A DNA stretch of 64,000 bases from Anaerostipes caccae L1-92. GTDB lineage: Bacteria > Bacillota > Clostridia > Lachnospirales > Lachnospiraceae. The position numbers were made by a program, and so were the translations under genes. The stretch covers positions 2,049,501 through 2,113,500 of the forward strand of contig NZ_AP023027.1 of NCBI RefSeq assembly GCF_014467075.1, read 5' to 3'. Position 1 is the stretch's first letter. Each line of letters begins with the position of its first letter. Below, piece after piece: positions 9,433 through 18,123 of this stretch. The notes under the pieces were generated by a model. That model searched no databases and had not been told where the DNA came from. It saw only the letters and a list, made by a program, of their open reading frames with translations.

Positions 9433-10515
9433 TTATTTGTTTTCTTCTTCAAATTTTTTCATGAACTCAACTAACTTCTCTACGCCTTCTTTCGGCATTG
9501 CATTGTAAATACTTGCCCTCATTCCGCCGACGGTGCGGTGTCCCTTTAAGTTTTCAAATCCGGCTTCCTTCGCCTCTTTGACAAACTTGGCATCCATCTC
9601 ATCATCACCAGTGACAAACGGAACGTTCATGAGCGAACGGTCTTCTTTTACGACAGTTCCCTTAAACATTTCACTCTGGTCTAAGAAATCATAGAGGATC
9701 TTTGCTTTCTCTTCATTGTGCTTTTTCATTGCTTCAAGTCCGCCCTGTTTTTTCAGCCACTGGAATACTTTTCCGCAGATATAAATTCCATAGCACGGAG
9801 GCGTATTATATAAAGATTTGGCATCTGCCTGAGTCTTCCACTTTAACATAGTCGGTGTTCCCGGAAGCACATCGTCCGTAATCAGGTCTTCCCGGATGAC
9901 TGCAACTACAACTCCCGCAGGTCCTACATTTTTCTGTACTCCAAAGTAGATGACTCCAAAATCTTCCACATTTACCGGCTCAGACAAAATACAGGAAGAC
10001 ATGTCTGCAACCAGGATCTTTCCTTTTGTATCCGGCACCTGCTGATACTTAGTTCCGTAAATCGTATTGTTATAGCATACATACACGTAATCTGCATTTT
10101 CAGAAATGTTCAGATCAGAGCAATCCGGAATATATGTAAAAGTCTTGTCTTCAGATGAAGCGATGATGTTTGCTTTTCCATATCGGCTGGCTTCCTTATA
10201 TGCTTTCTTTGCCCACTGTCCCGTAATAATGAAGTCTGCCTCTTTGTTTTTCATCAGGTTCATCGGGATTGCAGAAAACTGTGAAGAAGCTCCTCCCTGC
10301 AAAAACAATACTTTATAGTTGTCAGGAATGTTCATCAATTCTCTCAAGTCAGCTTCCGCCGTCTCGATGATGTCAGAGAACATTTTAGATCTGTGGCTCA
10401 TCTCCATTACAGACATGCCGCAGCCTTTGTAGTCCAGCATCTCCTCTGCTGCTTCCTTTAACACTTCTTCCGGCAGCACTGCCGGACCTGCTGAAAAGTT
10501 ATACACTCTTGCCAT
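9433..10515 (-). CDS. serC: Phosphoserine aminotransferase
   Basis: 360 residues from the ATG at 10515 (MARVYNFSAGPAVLPEEVL, the classical SerC N-terminus). GGAGG is 9 bases upstream of this codon but only 3 bases from the ATG at 10521, which decides the start. It converts phosphohydroxypyruvate and glutamate to phosphoserine with PLP. The PLP lysine is in FGVQKNVGPAG (about residue 195), after DMSSCILS. C-terminal HRTVGGMRASIYNAMP is the conserved substrate-binding block. Confidence 0.95.
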   Translation of the reverse strand: MARVYNFSAGPAVLPEEVLKEAAEEMLDYKGCGMSVMEMSHRSKMFSDIIETAEADLRELMNIPDNYKVLFLQGGASSQFSAIPMNLMKNKEADFIITGQWAKKAYKEASRYGKANIIASSEDKTFTYIPDCSDLNISENADYVYVCYNNTIYGTKYQQVPDTKGKILVADMSSCILSEPVNVEDFGVIYFGVQKNVGPAGVVVAVIREDLITDDVLPGTPTMLKWKTQADAKSLYNTPPCYGIYICGKVFQWLKKQGGLEAMKKHNEEKAKILYDFLDQSEMFKGTVVKEDRSLMNVPFVTGDDEMDAKFVKEAKEAGFENLKGHRTVGGMRASIYNAMPKEGVEKLVEFMKKFEEENK

Positions 10516-10533
10516 TTTCATAATCCTCCAAAT

Positions 10534-12222
10534 TTACTTTGTTGTTTTTTCCAAGTCTTCTTTTGTATACGCTTCCTGGATTGCGGCTCCCGGATTCACC
10601 ATCGGCCAGACTTTGTCGTCCAGATCCACATGACAGTCCAGAACAACCGGTCTTCCTGCTTCGAGTGCCTCCTCGAACGCAAACTCGAACTCTTCAAGAG
10701 TCGTCACCCGTTTCGCCAGCGCACCCATACCTTCCGCAACCTTCACAAAGTCCACCGGATCCTCGAAGGTCGTGTAAGAATAATGCTCTGAATAAAACAG
10801 ATTCTGCCACTGGCGTACCATTCCGAGCACACTGTTGTTGATGATCACTTCAATGATCGGAATATTATATCTGGTCGCCGTTGCAAGTTCATTTAAATTC
10901 ATACGGAAACATCCGTCTCCTGCGATATTAATAACGGTCTTTTCAGGGCTGCCCACTTTTGCTCCTATGCTGGCTCCCAGACCGTATCCCATAGTTCCAA
11001 GCCCCCCCGATGTCAGGAATGTCCTCGGCTTTTTATATTGATAGAATTGGGCTGCCCACATCTGGTGCTGTCCCACTTCGGTAACAATCACCGCATCCCC
11101 TTTTGTTCGATTGTAGATCGCCTCTACGATTTGAGGACCGGAAAGCTTCGATTTGTCATAGGTCAAAGGATAATTTACTTTATCCACCATGACATTCTTT
11201 ACCCAGGTATTGTGGTTCTGCTGTCCGAGCCTGCGGTTTACCATCGTGAGTACCGCCTTGATATCACCGATGATATGGGTATGTGCCATAATATTTTTAT
11301 TGATCTCCGCAGGATCGATATCGATCTGCAGGATCTTTGCATTCTTTGCGAAAGAATCCGGATTGCCCAATACTCTGTCGCTGAATCTGGTTCCGATGGC
11401 GATCAGCAGATCACAGGCCGAGACTCCCAGATTGGACGTTTTGGTCCCGTGCATGCCGAGCATGCCGGTATACAGGGCATCTGTCCCGTCAAAGGCGCCT
11501 TTGCCCATCAGTGTATCGGCAACCGGAGCGTGGACTTTTTCTACAAATTCTCTGAGTTCTTCCGATGCGTCCGAGAGCACGGCTCCACCGCCCACAAGTA
11601 TAAACGGTTTTTTGGACGATTCGATCAGTTCAATGGCCTGCCGGATATCCATTTCTTTGATATTATCAATCTTTCTTTTGATTTCTTTTGGCTTGTGTTC
11701 TTTATAATTCGTGACTGCTGCCGTCACATCCTTCGGAATGTCGATGAGGACCGGCCCTTTTCTTCCGGTCTGGGCAATCCTAAATGCCCTTCGGATCGTG
11801 TCTGCAAGGTCTTCTACATTCTTGACAATAAAGTTATGTTTTGTGATGGGAAGCGTGATCCCTGTAATGTCTACTTCCTGGAAGCTGTCCTTTCCGAGAA
11901 GATTGACTCCTACATTACATGTAATCGCCACCATAGGGATAGAATCCATATATGCGGTTGCAATCCCCGTAACAATATTCGTCGCTCCCGGACCGGAAGT
12001 TGCAAAACACACGCCTACCTTTCCGGTGGATCTGGCATAACCGTCCGCCGCATGGGAAGCGCCCTGCTCATGTCCGGTAAGAATATGGTTAAAGCAGTCC
12101 TGCTGCTTATATAATTCATCATAGATATTTAAGATGGCACCGCCCGGATAGCCGAAAACCGTATCGACCCCCTGCTCTTTCAAGCACTCTAAAACAATCT
12201 GTGATCCCGTCAATTGCTTCAT
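10534..12222 (-). CDS. ilvB: Acetolactate synthase large subunit
   Basis: 562 residues. A ThDP/FAD enzyme condensing pyruvate to acetolactate, or with 2-oxobutyrate to acetohydroxybutyrate, for valine, leucine and isoleucine. The catalytic Glu is in TGHEQGASHAADGYAR (about residue 51). The ThDP/Mg site is GDGCFRMNLNEL ... INNSVLGMVRQWQ. The FAD-domain region with LLIAIGTRFSDRVLG distinguishes it from catabolic AlsS-like forms. No small regulatory subunit (IlvN/IlvH) is adjacent, so that must lie elsewhere or be absent. GAGAGG is upstream of the ATG. Confidence 0.93.
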   Translation of the reverse strand: MKQLTGSQIVLECLKEQGVDTVFGYPGGAILNIYDELYKQQDCFNHILTGHEQGASHAADGYARSTGKVGVCFATSGPGATNIVTGIATAYMDSIPMVAITCNVGVNLLGKDSFQEVDITGITLPITKHNFIVKNVEDLADTIRRAFRIAQTGRKGPVLIDIPKDVTAAVTNYKEHKPKEIKRKIDNIKEMDIRQAIELIESSKKPFILVGGGAVLSDASEELREFVEKVHAPVADTLMGKGAFDGTDALYTGMLGMHGTKTSNLGVSACDLLIAIGTRFSDRVLGNPDSFAKNAKILQIDIDPAEINKNIMAHTHIIGDIKAVLTMVNRRLGQQNHNTWVKNVMVDKVNYPLTYDKSKLSGPQIVEAIYNRTKGDAVIVTEVGQHQMWAAQFYQYKKPRTFLTSGGLGTMGYGLGASIGAKVGSPEKTVINIAGDGCFRMNLNELATATRYNIPIIEVIINNSVLGMVRQWQNLFYSEHYSYTTFEDPVDFVKVAEGMGALAKRVTTLEEFEFAFEEALEAGRPVVLDCHVDLDDKVWPMVNPGAAIQEAYTKEDLEKTTK

Positions 12223-12234
12223 AAGAATACCTCT

Positions 12235-13905
12235 CTATTTGTCCTGATTGATTTCTAAGATGGCACCGCGGTTTCCGGAAGTCACAAGAGACGCATATCT
12301 TGCCAGATATCCTGTTGTGATCTTCGGCTCTCTCGGCACCCAGTTTTCTCTTCGTCTCTGCATCTCTTCGTCAGACACTTTTACATTCAGTGTATTTGCA
12401 TTAATGTCGATGGAGATCATATCTCCTTCTTCCACAAGGGCGATCGGTCCGCCGACCGCTGCCTCCGGAGAAACGTGTCCGATGCATGCGCCTCTGGAAG
12501 CCCCTGAAAAACGTCCGTCTGTGATAAGCGCCACACTGGAGCCGAGTCCCATGCCCATGATGGCTGAGGTCGGATTGAGCATCTCTCTCATTCCCGGTCC
12601 GCCTTTCGGTCCCTCATAGCGGATGACTACCACATCTCCGGCATTGATCTCTCCGCCTTTGATCGCTTTGATGGCATCTTCCTCACAGTCGAACACTCTT
12701 GCAGGCCCTTCCATCTTTAACATTTCCGGAGCCACGGCAGAACGTTTTACGACACCGGAATCCGGTGCAAGATTTCCTTTAAGCACTGCGATTCCGCCGG
12801 TCTCGCTGTATGGATTCTCCACCGGACGGATGACTTCCGGATCTCTGTTGACACACCCTTCAATATTCTCTGCCACCGTTTTTCCGGTTGCGGTGATCAG
12901 ATCTGTATGTAACAGTTCTTTCTTATTTAGTTCATTCATAACTGCGTAAACGCCGCCAGCCTCATTTAAATCTTCTATATAAGTATGGCCTGCCGGAGCC
13001 AGATGGCAGAGATTTGGTGTCTTCGCACTGATCTCGTTTGCCAGCTCCAGGTTCAGTTCTACGCCTGCTTCATGGGCGATGGCCGGCAGATGGAGCATAC
13101 TGTTGGTGCTGCATCCCAGTGCCATATCCACAGTCAGTGCATTCAAAAATGCCTTTTCGGTCATGATGTCTCTCGGGCGGATATTTTTTTCAAGAAGCTC
13201 CATAACTTTCATTCCTGCATGCTTCGCGAGCTTGATTCTCTCTGAATATACTGCCGGAATGGTTCCGTTTCCTTTCAGTCCCATGCCCAGCACTTCTGTC
13301 AGGCAGTTCATAGAATTTGCCGTGTACATGCCGGAACAGGAACCGCAGGTCGGACATGCCTTGTTTTCAAATTCATCCAGTTCTTCCTTGGAGATAGAAC
13401 CGGCAGCATAGGAGCCCACCGCCTCAAACATGCTGGACAGACTGGTTTTCTGTCCCTTTACACGTCCTGCGAGCATTGGTCCGCCACTGACGAACACTGT
13501 GGGTACATTGACGCGTGCCGCTGCCATCAAGAGTCCCGGAACATTTTTGTCGCAGTTGGGGACCATGACCAAGGCGTCAAACTGATGGGCCAGTGCCATT
13601 GCCTCTGTGGAATCAGCGATCAGATCCCTTGTCACAAGAGAATATTTCATTCCGATATGCCCCATGGCAATTCCGTCACAGACTGCAATCGCCGGAAAGA
13701 CGACCGGGGTTCCGCCTGCCATAGCGACTCCCATTTTTACTGCTTCTACGATCTTATCCAGGTTCATGTGTCCCGGCACGATTTCATTGTATGAGCTGAC
13801 GATACCGACTAGCGGCTTTTCCATCTCTTCTTTGGTATAACCCAATGCATTAAACAACGATCTCTGAGGAGCAAAATTCTCTCCATTTGTATAAGTATTA
13901 CTCAT
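12235..13905 (-). CDS. ilvD: Dihydroxy-acid dehydratase
   Basis: 556 residues, normal length. It dehydrates dihydroxy acids to the 2-oxo acid precursors of valine and isoleucine and carries an iron-sulfur cluster. Candidate cluster Cys residues are in [11 protein letters not shown] (about residue 118) and [20 protein letters not shown] (about 190). Also present are [19 protein letters not shown] near the C-terminus. AGGAGG lies 10 bases before the ATG. The gap to leuB (84 bases) holds an isolated hairpin. Confidence 0.95.
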   Translation of the reverse strand: MSNTYTNGENFAPQRSLFNALGYTKEEMEKPLVGIVSSYNEIVPGHMNLDKIVEAVKMGVAMAGGTPVVFPAIAVCDGIAMGHIGMKYSLVTRDLIADSTEAMALAHQFDALVMVPNCDKNVPGLLMAAARVNVPTVFVSGGPMLAGRVKGQKTSLSSMFEAVGSYAAGSISKEELDEFENKACPTCGSCSGMYTANSMNCLTEVLGMGLKGNGTIPAVYSERIKLAKHAGMKVMELLEKNIRPRDIMTEKAFLNALTVDMALGCSTNSMLHLPAIAHEAGVELNLELANEISAKTPNLCHLAPAGHTYIEDLNEAGGVYAVMNELNKKELLHTDLITATGKTVAENIEGCVNRDPEVIRPVENPYSETGGIAVLKGNLAPDSGVVKRSAVAPEMLKMEGPARVFDCEEDAIKAIKGGEINAGDVVVIRYEGPKGGPGMREMLNPTSAIMGMGLGSSVALITDGRFSGASRGACIGHVSPEAAVGGPIALVEEGDMISIDINANTLNVKVSDEEMQRRRENWVPREPKITTGYLARYASLVTSGNRGAILEINQDK

Positions 13906-13933
13906 ATCGCACTTCCTCCTAAATATTATCTAT

Positions 13934-13958
13934 GCCTCCGGGATTCCGGAGGCTTTTT
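13934..13958 (+). terminator. Terminator-shaped hairpin in plus orientation inside the minus-strand operon
   Basis: An 8-bp perfect stem GCCTCCGG / CCGGAGGC with a 4-base loop is followed by TTTTT on the plus strand, between leuB and ilvD. In the direction of operon transcription the T-run precedes the stem, so it would not terminate the operon. It could block antisense transcription or stabilise mRNA ends. Confidence 0.5.
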
Positions 13959-13989
13959 ATATGCCTATGGCACTTTATATCATATTGTC

Positions 13990-15072
13990 TTATATCCTCT
14001 CGATGATCAGATCTCCCATCGCTTTGGTTCCCACCTGGACCATTCCGTCGGACATAATATCCACGGTGCGGTATCCGTCTTTCAGCACTTTCTTCACTGC
14101 CATTTCGATCATGTCGGCCTCTGCGTCCAGATCGAACGAATATCTGAGCATCATGGCTGCCGACAGGATTGTAGCGATCGGGTTGGCAATATCTTTTCCT
14201 GCGATGTCAGGGGCAGAACCATGGCTCGGCTCATATAATCCGAATTTGCCCTCTGCAAGGCTGGCCGATGAGAGCATCCCGATGGACCCGGTAATCATAC
14301 TGGCCTCGTCTGATAAAATATCTCCAAACATATTCTCTGTCAGGATCACATCAAACTGTTTTGGGTCGTTGACCAGCTGCATGGCACAGTTGTCAACCAG
14401 CATGTGCTCGTAAGTTACATCCTCATAGTCCTTTGCAACCTCTTCCACTACCTGTCTCCAGAGTCTTGAAGAGTCCAATACGTTGGCCTTGTCAACACTG
14501 ATAACATGTTTCTTTCGCTTGCGGGCGATATCAAAGGCTTTGACTGCAATTCTTCTGATCTCATTTTCATTGTATGTGAGAGAATCTTTCGCTACCCGGA
14601 TGCCGTCCACCACTTCGGTGCTTCTCTCTCCAAAATAAAGTCCGCCTGTCAATTCTCTCATAATCACCATGTCAAAACCGTCGCCGATGATCTCGTCTCT
14701 CAATGGACATGCCTTCTTTAACTCTTCATATAAATAAGCCGGACGGATGTTTGCAAACAGCCCCAATCCCTTTCTCAGGGCAAGAAGCCCTGCCTCCGGA
14801 CGAAGCTCAGCAGGCAGCCGATACCACGGCGATGTGGTAGTGTTGCCTCCGATCGACCCCATCAGGACTGCATCACTGTTTCTGGCAGTCTCCAGTGTCT
14901 CCTCTGTGAGAGGTTTTCCATAGGCGTCAATGGATGCCCCTCCCATTAAAATCTGCTTATATGTAAATTCATGTCCCGACTTCTCTGCCGCTGCATCCAG
15001 AACTCTCACAGCCTGGTCTACAATCTCAGGGCCGATCCCATCTCCTTTGATAACTGCTACATTAAAATTCAT
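13990..15072 (-). CDS. leuB: 3-isopropylmalate dehydrogenase
   Basis: 360 residues, normal length. It oxidatively decarboxylates 3-isopropylmalate in leucine synthesis with NAD+. N-terminal IKGDGIGPEIVDQAVRVL; substrate-binding RELTGGLYFGER; Mg2+-binding Asp residues in the LSDEASMITGS block; NAD-specific GLYEPSHGSAPDIAGKDIAN. AGAGGAGAAG precedes the ATG. leuA and leuCD are not in the window, so the pathway is split. It is 16 bases downstream of azlD. Confidence 0.95.
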   Translation of the reverse strand: MNFNVAVIKGDGIGPEIVDQAVRVLDAAAEKSGHEFTYKQILMGGASIDAYGKPLTEETLETARNSDAVLMGSIGGNTTTSPWYRLPAELRPEAGLLALRKGLGLFANIRPAYLYEELKKACPLRDEIIGDGFDMVIMRELTGGLYFGERSTEVVDGIRVAKDSLTYNENEIRRIAVKAFDIARKRKKHVISVDKANVLDSSRLWRQVVEEVAKDYEDVTYEHMLVDNCAMQLVNDPKQFDVILTENMFGDILSDEASMITGSIGMLSSASLAEGKFGLYEPSHGSAPDIAGKDIANPIATILSAAMMLRYSFDLDAEADMIEMAVKKVLKDGYRTVDIMSDGMVQVGTKAMGDLIIERI

Positions 15073-15088
15073 AGTCTTCTCCTCTTCC

Positions 15089-15406
15089 TTATAATATCAC
15101 TGATACCATCTCCGCTGCCAAAGCTGCCGCACAGCTTAAACAGGCTACCGTGACGATGTTCATTTCTCTGTATGAGAGAATCACCGCTGCCGCAAAACCT
15201 GTGACGGATGATCCAAAACTCTTTGTAGCTGAAAACACTGCCGGTATGACCATGGCTGCCAAAACAGCATATGGCACATAGAAAAGAAACGATCGAAAAA
15301 AACGATTGGTTATCTTTTTCTGGAAGACCGTCAGCGGAATCATTCTTACAAGATATGTAGTCACTGCCATTGCAATGATATACAAAAATAATCTCCAAAG
15401 ATTCAT
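15089..15406 (-). CDS. azlD: Branched-chain amino acid exporter small subunit AzlD
   Basis: 105 residues with four hydrophobic segments, typical of AzlD (MAVTTYLVRMIPLTVFQKKI, then FLFYVPYAVLAAMVIPAVFS). It forms the LIV-E type branched-chain amino acid export pair with AzlC. The ATG overlaps the azlC stop (ATGA), and the AGGAGGAAGAGG ribosome site is also the coding sequence for the acidic azlC tail, so translation is tightly coupled. Confidence 0.88.
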   Translation of the reverse strand: MNLWRLFLYIIAMAVTTYLVRMIPLTVFQKKITNRFFRSFLFYVPYAVLAAMVIPAVFSATKSFGSSVTGFAAAVILSYREMNIVTVACLSCAAALAAEMVSVIL

Positions 15407-16110
15407 TCCTCTTCCTCCTTCACCGGAAACAATACAGCCCCTGCCCCCGCTGCGATCAGCGTGCAGAGAATAATGGAAAATCCACTGGAAATGAAAGAAA
15501 ACAGTTTTACATAATGAAATAATAAACTAAAACATACAGACACAATGATAACTGCCACTATTTTTTTATTATGCTTTGCCGGCGGAATAATGATCGCAGT
15601 CAGCATTCCATAGATAGCAATCCCCAGCGCGTTCATCACCATCTGGGGCAGCAGCCCGCTTGCAGTGGCTCCCAGGAAGGTACCTAACGTCCATGCGAGC
15701 CATGAGAAACTCATGAGTCCATAAAAATATTTTGGACCTATCTCACCTTTTCGGCCGCAGGCCATGGCAAAAATCTCGTCGGTGACTCCAAATGCCATCA
15801 AAAATCTGTTCCAAAGTTTTGTCCTTGATTCAAGCTTCTGTCCAATCGCAATAGACATAATAGAATATCTTAGGTTGATGATAACCTGAGACAGAACCAG
15901 CTCGATCAGAGATCCTCCTGCGGTAATGGAAATCAGTCCTGCAAACTGGCCCGCTGATGTAAGGCATGTGGCAGAGATCAGCGTTACCGCCCAGACAGGA
16001 ACACCCTTGGCACTCCCGGCGATTCCAAAAGCAAAAGAAACTGCCAGATACGCAAGCGCTATCGGAATGGAATCCAAAGCTCCCCGGCGAAAGCTGTTCT
16101 CTACTTTCAT
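15403..16110 (-). CDS. azlC: Branched-chain amino acid exporter large subunit AzlC
   Basis: 235 residues with about seven hydrophobic segments. AzlC hallmarks: ALDSIPIALAYLAVSFAFGI near the N-terminus, then SATCLTSAGQFAGL and GVTDEIFAMA. It exports branched-chain amino acids or analogues with AzlD. AGGAGAAG precedes the ATG. First gene of the amino-acid operon; an overflow exporter encoded with leuB, ilvD and ilvB suggests that export balances synthesis. Confidence 0.88.
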   Translation of the reverse strand: MKVENSFRRGALDSIPIALAYLAVSFAFGIAGSAKGVPVWAVTLISATCLTSAGQFAGLISITAGGSLIELVLSQVIINLRYSIMSIAIGQKLESRTKLWNRFLMAFGVTDEIFAMACGRKGEIGPKYFYGLMSFSWLAWTLGTFLGATASGLLPQMVMNALGIAIYGMLTAIIIPPAKHNKKIVAVIIVSVCFSLLFHYVKLFSFISSGFSIILCTLIAAGAGAVLFPVKEEEE

Positions 16111-16196
16111 TTTCTTCTCCTGTCGCTATTACATTAATTGTTCTTCTTCTATAATATAGGGGGTTTCAACTCCCTCCTGAAGCGAACTTATATAAT

Positions 16197-16226
16197 AGAA
16201 TACCATATTTTAATATAGATTGAAAA
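16197..16226 (-). promoter_or_regulatory. Candidate promoter of the azlC-asd operon
   Basis: On the minus strand TTTTCA (16221-16226) and TATTCT (16197-16202) are 18 bases apart, about 85 bases upstream of azlC. The match to the vegetative consensus is moderate. The leader has no T-box antiterminator sequence. Confidence 0.35.
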
Positions 16227-16439
16227 TAGTTTTTTCATTGAATATGTGATTCTCTGGGCCTTTTTGCTGTTTTAACAAGAATTATGACAATATTTTAAAA
16301 TCTTCAGATCAAAGAAAACAGGGTCGCTTCGTCTCCCATGTCACTCACTACTTCAAAGGCCTTTAAACTTTGCACGCCGAATGCTGATTGGCGAAACCGG
16401 ATACTCCCGTTCCATGATCTTCCATTAATGATTACGCTG

Positions 16440-16468
16440 TTGTTTCAGACAGAAAAATATATTATAAT
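16440..16468 (+). promoter_or_regulatory. Promoter of the first amidase gene
   Basis: TTGTTT (16440-16445) and a perfect TATAAT (16463-16468) are separated by 17 bases. The -10 box ends 37 bases before the ATG at 16506, and AAAAGGGGAG lies between them. Confidence 0.75.
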
Positions 16469-16505
16469 AGCAGAAAGAGAATAAAAAAGGAAAAGGGGAG
16501 TCCAT

Positions 16506-17969
16506 ATGAATCGAAAAACACTTCTGTGCTTTGGCCTGTCAGCATTGATGCTTGCCTCAAGCATCCATCCTGCTTCTGCCATCAGCGCGGGGACAAAATT
16601 TAAAGTACAATATACACACAACAAAAAAACCTACACAAAGAAAGCTCTGAACGCAAGATATAATAACACAGTCATTAAAACAAACATGCCCGGCTTTCTG
16701 GACGGATCTACTTCTATGTATTCTGCCTACTGGATTTTTGGCAGGTGCAAATCTCTTGGTACTTCATATAAATATACAAGCAAAACGAAAAAAATTACTC
16801 TGAAAAGAGGCAGCAAGACGGTTGTCATGACTTTGAACAGCAAGAAAGCTACTTTAAACGGTAAATCATTCACTCTTCCGGCTGCCCCCAGAAAAGTCCG
16901 TTATGTGAAAAAAAAGAAAAACTATATCATGGTACCCGGACAGACTGTGGCCGGAAAGCTGGGCATCTCATACACCTGGAACAACCGGCTCTTGTCCGGA
17001 GTGATGAAGGCATCTTCTTCGTCTTCTCCCTCATCCGGAACACCATCCGCCCAAGCACCGTCTGCCTCACAGACCACGGCACCGAAGACAAAAATAACCG
17101 CAGGCAGCGGCAATTATTCCATACGTTTAAAAAAACCGTCGGGCCTGTCATCCTCAGCAGTTACTTCAGAAGATGATTATTGGAACAAACGGCTTATCTT
17201 AAATATCAACGGCAATTATAAAACCCATTTTTCCTCTTCTGCCAACCGGAATATAAAAGACAGCCTGACCTATTCTGTATCTTACACAGGAGGAAAGACC
17301 AAGATCTACCTGAAGACAAGCTCTATCAAAGGATTCAGCATTACACAGGATTCTAATTATATCTATGTGAAATATGCTGCCCCGAAATCTATGTTCTCAA
17401 GGGTTATTGTCGTAGATGCCGGACATGGTGGCAGCGATCCGGGAGCCATTGGAAACGGTCTTCAGGAAAAAAACATGACACTCTCCATCGTACAGAAAAC
17501 GAAATATTACTTTGATCGGAATGCCAATTATAAAGTCTACTATACGAGACTGTCTGACTGGTATCCGTCTCTTTCGGAGAGGTATCAGATGGCAAACAAC
17601 GTAGGTGCAGACCGCTTTGTCAGTGTTCATATCAACGATGTAGGCAAAATCAGTTATTCAGCAAAAGGTACCGAAACACTCTATAACCCAAAAGGCGGAA
17701 AAGCTCCTTCCCCGTACAGCAGTCTGACCGGCAAAGCCCTGGCCAGTGATGTACATAAGAAAATCAGAAGTGCCACCGGTTTTACAGACCGCGGTTTAAA
17801 GCAAAGAGTCCCCGGAGTAAACGGAGTCGCTGTCCTGACTTATTCCAAAACTGCGGCAACTCTCGGAGAAGTAGGGTTCATATCCAACCCTACGGAGGCG
17901 TCCTCCATGAAAAACAATTATACAAAGATCGGAAAGGCATTTTATGATGGAATCCTGGCTTCCTTTTAG
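16506..17969 (+). CDS. Secreted N-acetylmuramoyl-L-alanine amidase (AMIN + Amidase_3), paralogue 1
   Basis: 487 residues. A signal peptide ends about residue 25 (ASA-ISA). Residues about 30-165 resemble the copper-amine-oxidase-like N-terminal domain used as a wall-associated module. A Ser/Pro/Thr linker follows, then an AMIN-like beta domain (about 200-295) and the zinc amidase (about 298-487). Catalytic-site motifs: VVDAGHGGSDPG (Zn His), GLQEKNMTL (Zn Glu), RFVSVHIND (Zn His) and LGEVGFISN (catalytic Glu). It cleaves the amide bond between muramic acid and the stem peptide. It has its own promoter and terminator. The neighbouring paralogue has the same architecture. Confidence 0.9.
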   Translation: MNRKTLLCFGLSALMLASSIHPASAISAGTKFKVQYTHNKKTYTKKALNARYNNTVIKTNMPGFLDGSTSMYSAYWIFGRCKSLGTSYKYTSKTKKITLKRGSKTVVMTLNSKKATLNGKSFTLPAAPRKVRYVKKKKNYIMVPGQTVAGKLGISYTWNNRLLSGVMKASSSSSPSSGTPSAQAPSASQTTAPKTKITAGSGNYSIRLKKPSGLSSSAVTSEDDYWNKRLILNINGNYKTHFSSSANRNIKDSLTYSVSYTGGKTKIYLKTSSIKGFSITQDSNYIYVKYAAPKSMFSRVIVVDAGHGGSDPGAIGNGLQEKNMTLSIVQKTKYYFDRNANYKVYYTRLSDWYPSLSERYQMANNVGADRFVSVHINDVGKISYSAKGTETLYNPKGGKAPSPYSSLTGKALASDVHKKIRSATGFTDRGLKQRVPGVNGVAVLTYSKTAATLGEVGFISNPTEASSMKNNYTKIGKAFYDGILASF

Positions 17970-18003
17970 TATTACTGAATGACGACGATCGTAGCCTCAT
18001 CCG

Positions 18004-18065
18004 GAATCCCATGATATTTCTTTTGGAGAGTCCTCCAAAAAGCAAAATATTATGGGATTTTTTAT
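18004..18065 (+). terminator. Terminator after the first amidase
   Basis: A long hairpin: AATCCCAT (18005-18012) pairs with ATGGGATT (18052-18059), with inner pairing of ATATTT / AAAATAT and TTTTGGAG / CTCCAAAA. TTTTTT follows. Confidence 0.75.
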
Positions 18066-18072
18066 ATGATTA

Positions 18073-18101
18073 TTGCATTTTTATTACGATTATGTTACAA
18101 T
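18073..18101 (+). promoter_or_regulatory. Promoter of the second amidase gene
   Basis: TTGCAT (18073-18078) and TACAAT (18096-18101) have exactly 17 bases between them, 22 bases upstream of the ATG at 18124. The promoter follows directly on the preceding terminator, so the paralogue is expressed independently. Confidence 0.7.
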
Positions 18102-18123
18102 TTACGCGAAAGGACGGGAAAGT

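Larger units (their letters stand above)
16111..16505. other. 395-base intergenic region between azlC and the first amidase
   Basis: It holds the divergent promoters of azlC and the amidase. Between them an open minus-strand stretch of 47 codons (16304-16444, stop TGA) has protein-like composition (for example VQSLKAFEVVSDMGDEATLF) but no convincing start codon or ribosome site. It may be the eroded end of a lost gene. No T-box, tRNA or repeat is evident. Confidence 0.45.

Noticed and set aside
11038..12114. 358-codon plus-strand open frame opposite ilvB
   Set aside because: No family resemblance, no ribosome site, and the minus-strand IlvB is certain.
15069..15398. 109-codon frame overlapping azlD
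   Set aside because: Out of frame with AzlD, which has the expected hydrophobic segments and coupled start.
16111..16505. T-box leader upstream of azlC
   Set aside because: The conserved antiterminator sequence (GGGTGGNACCGCG-like) is missing on the minus strand.
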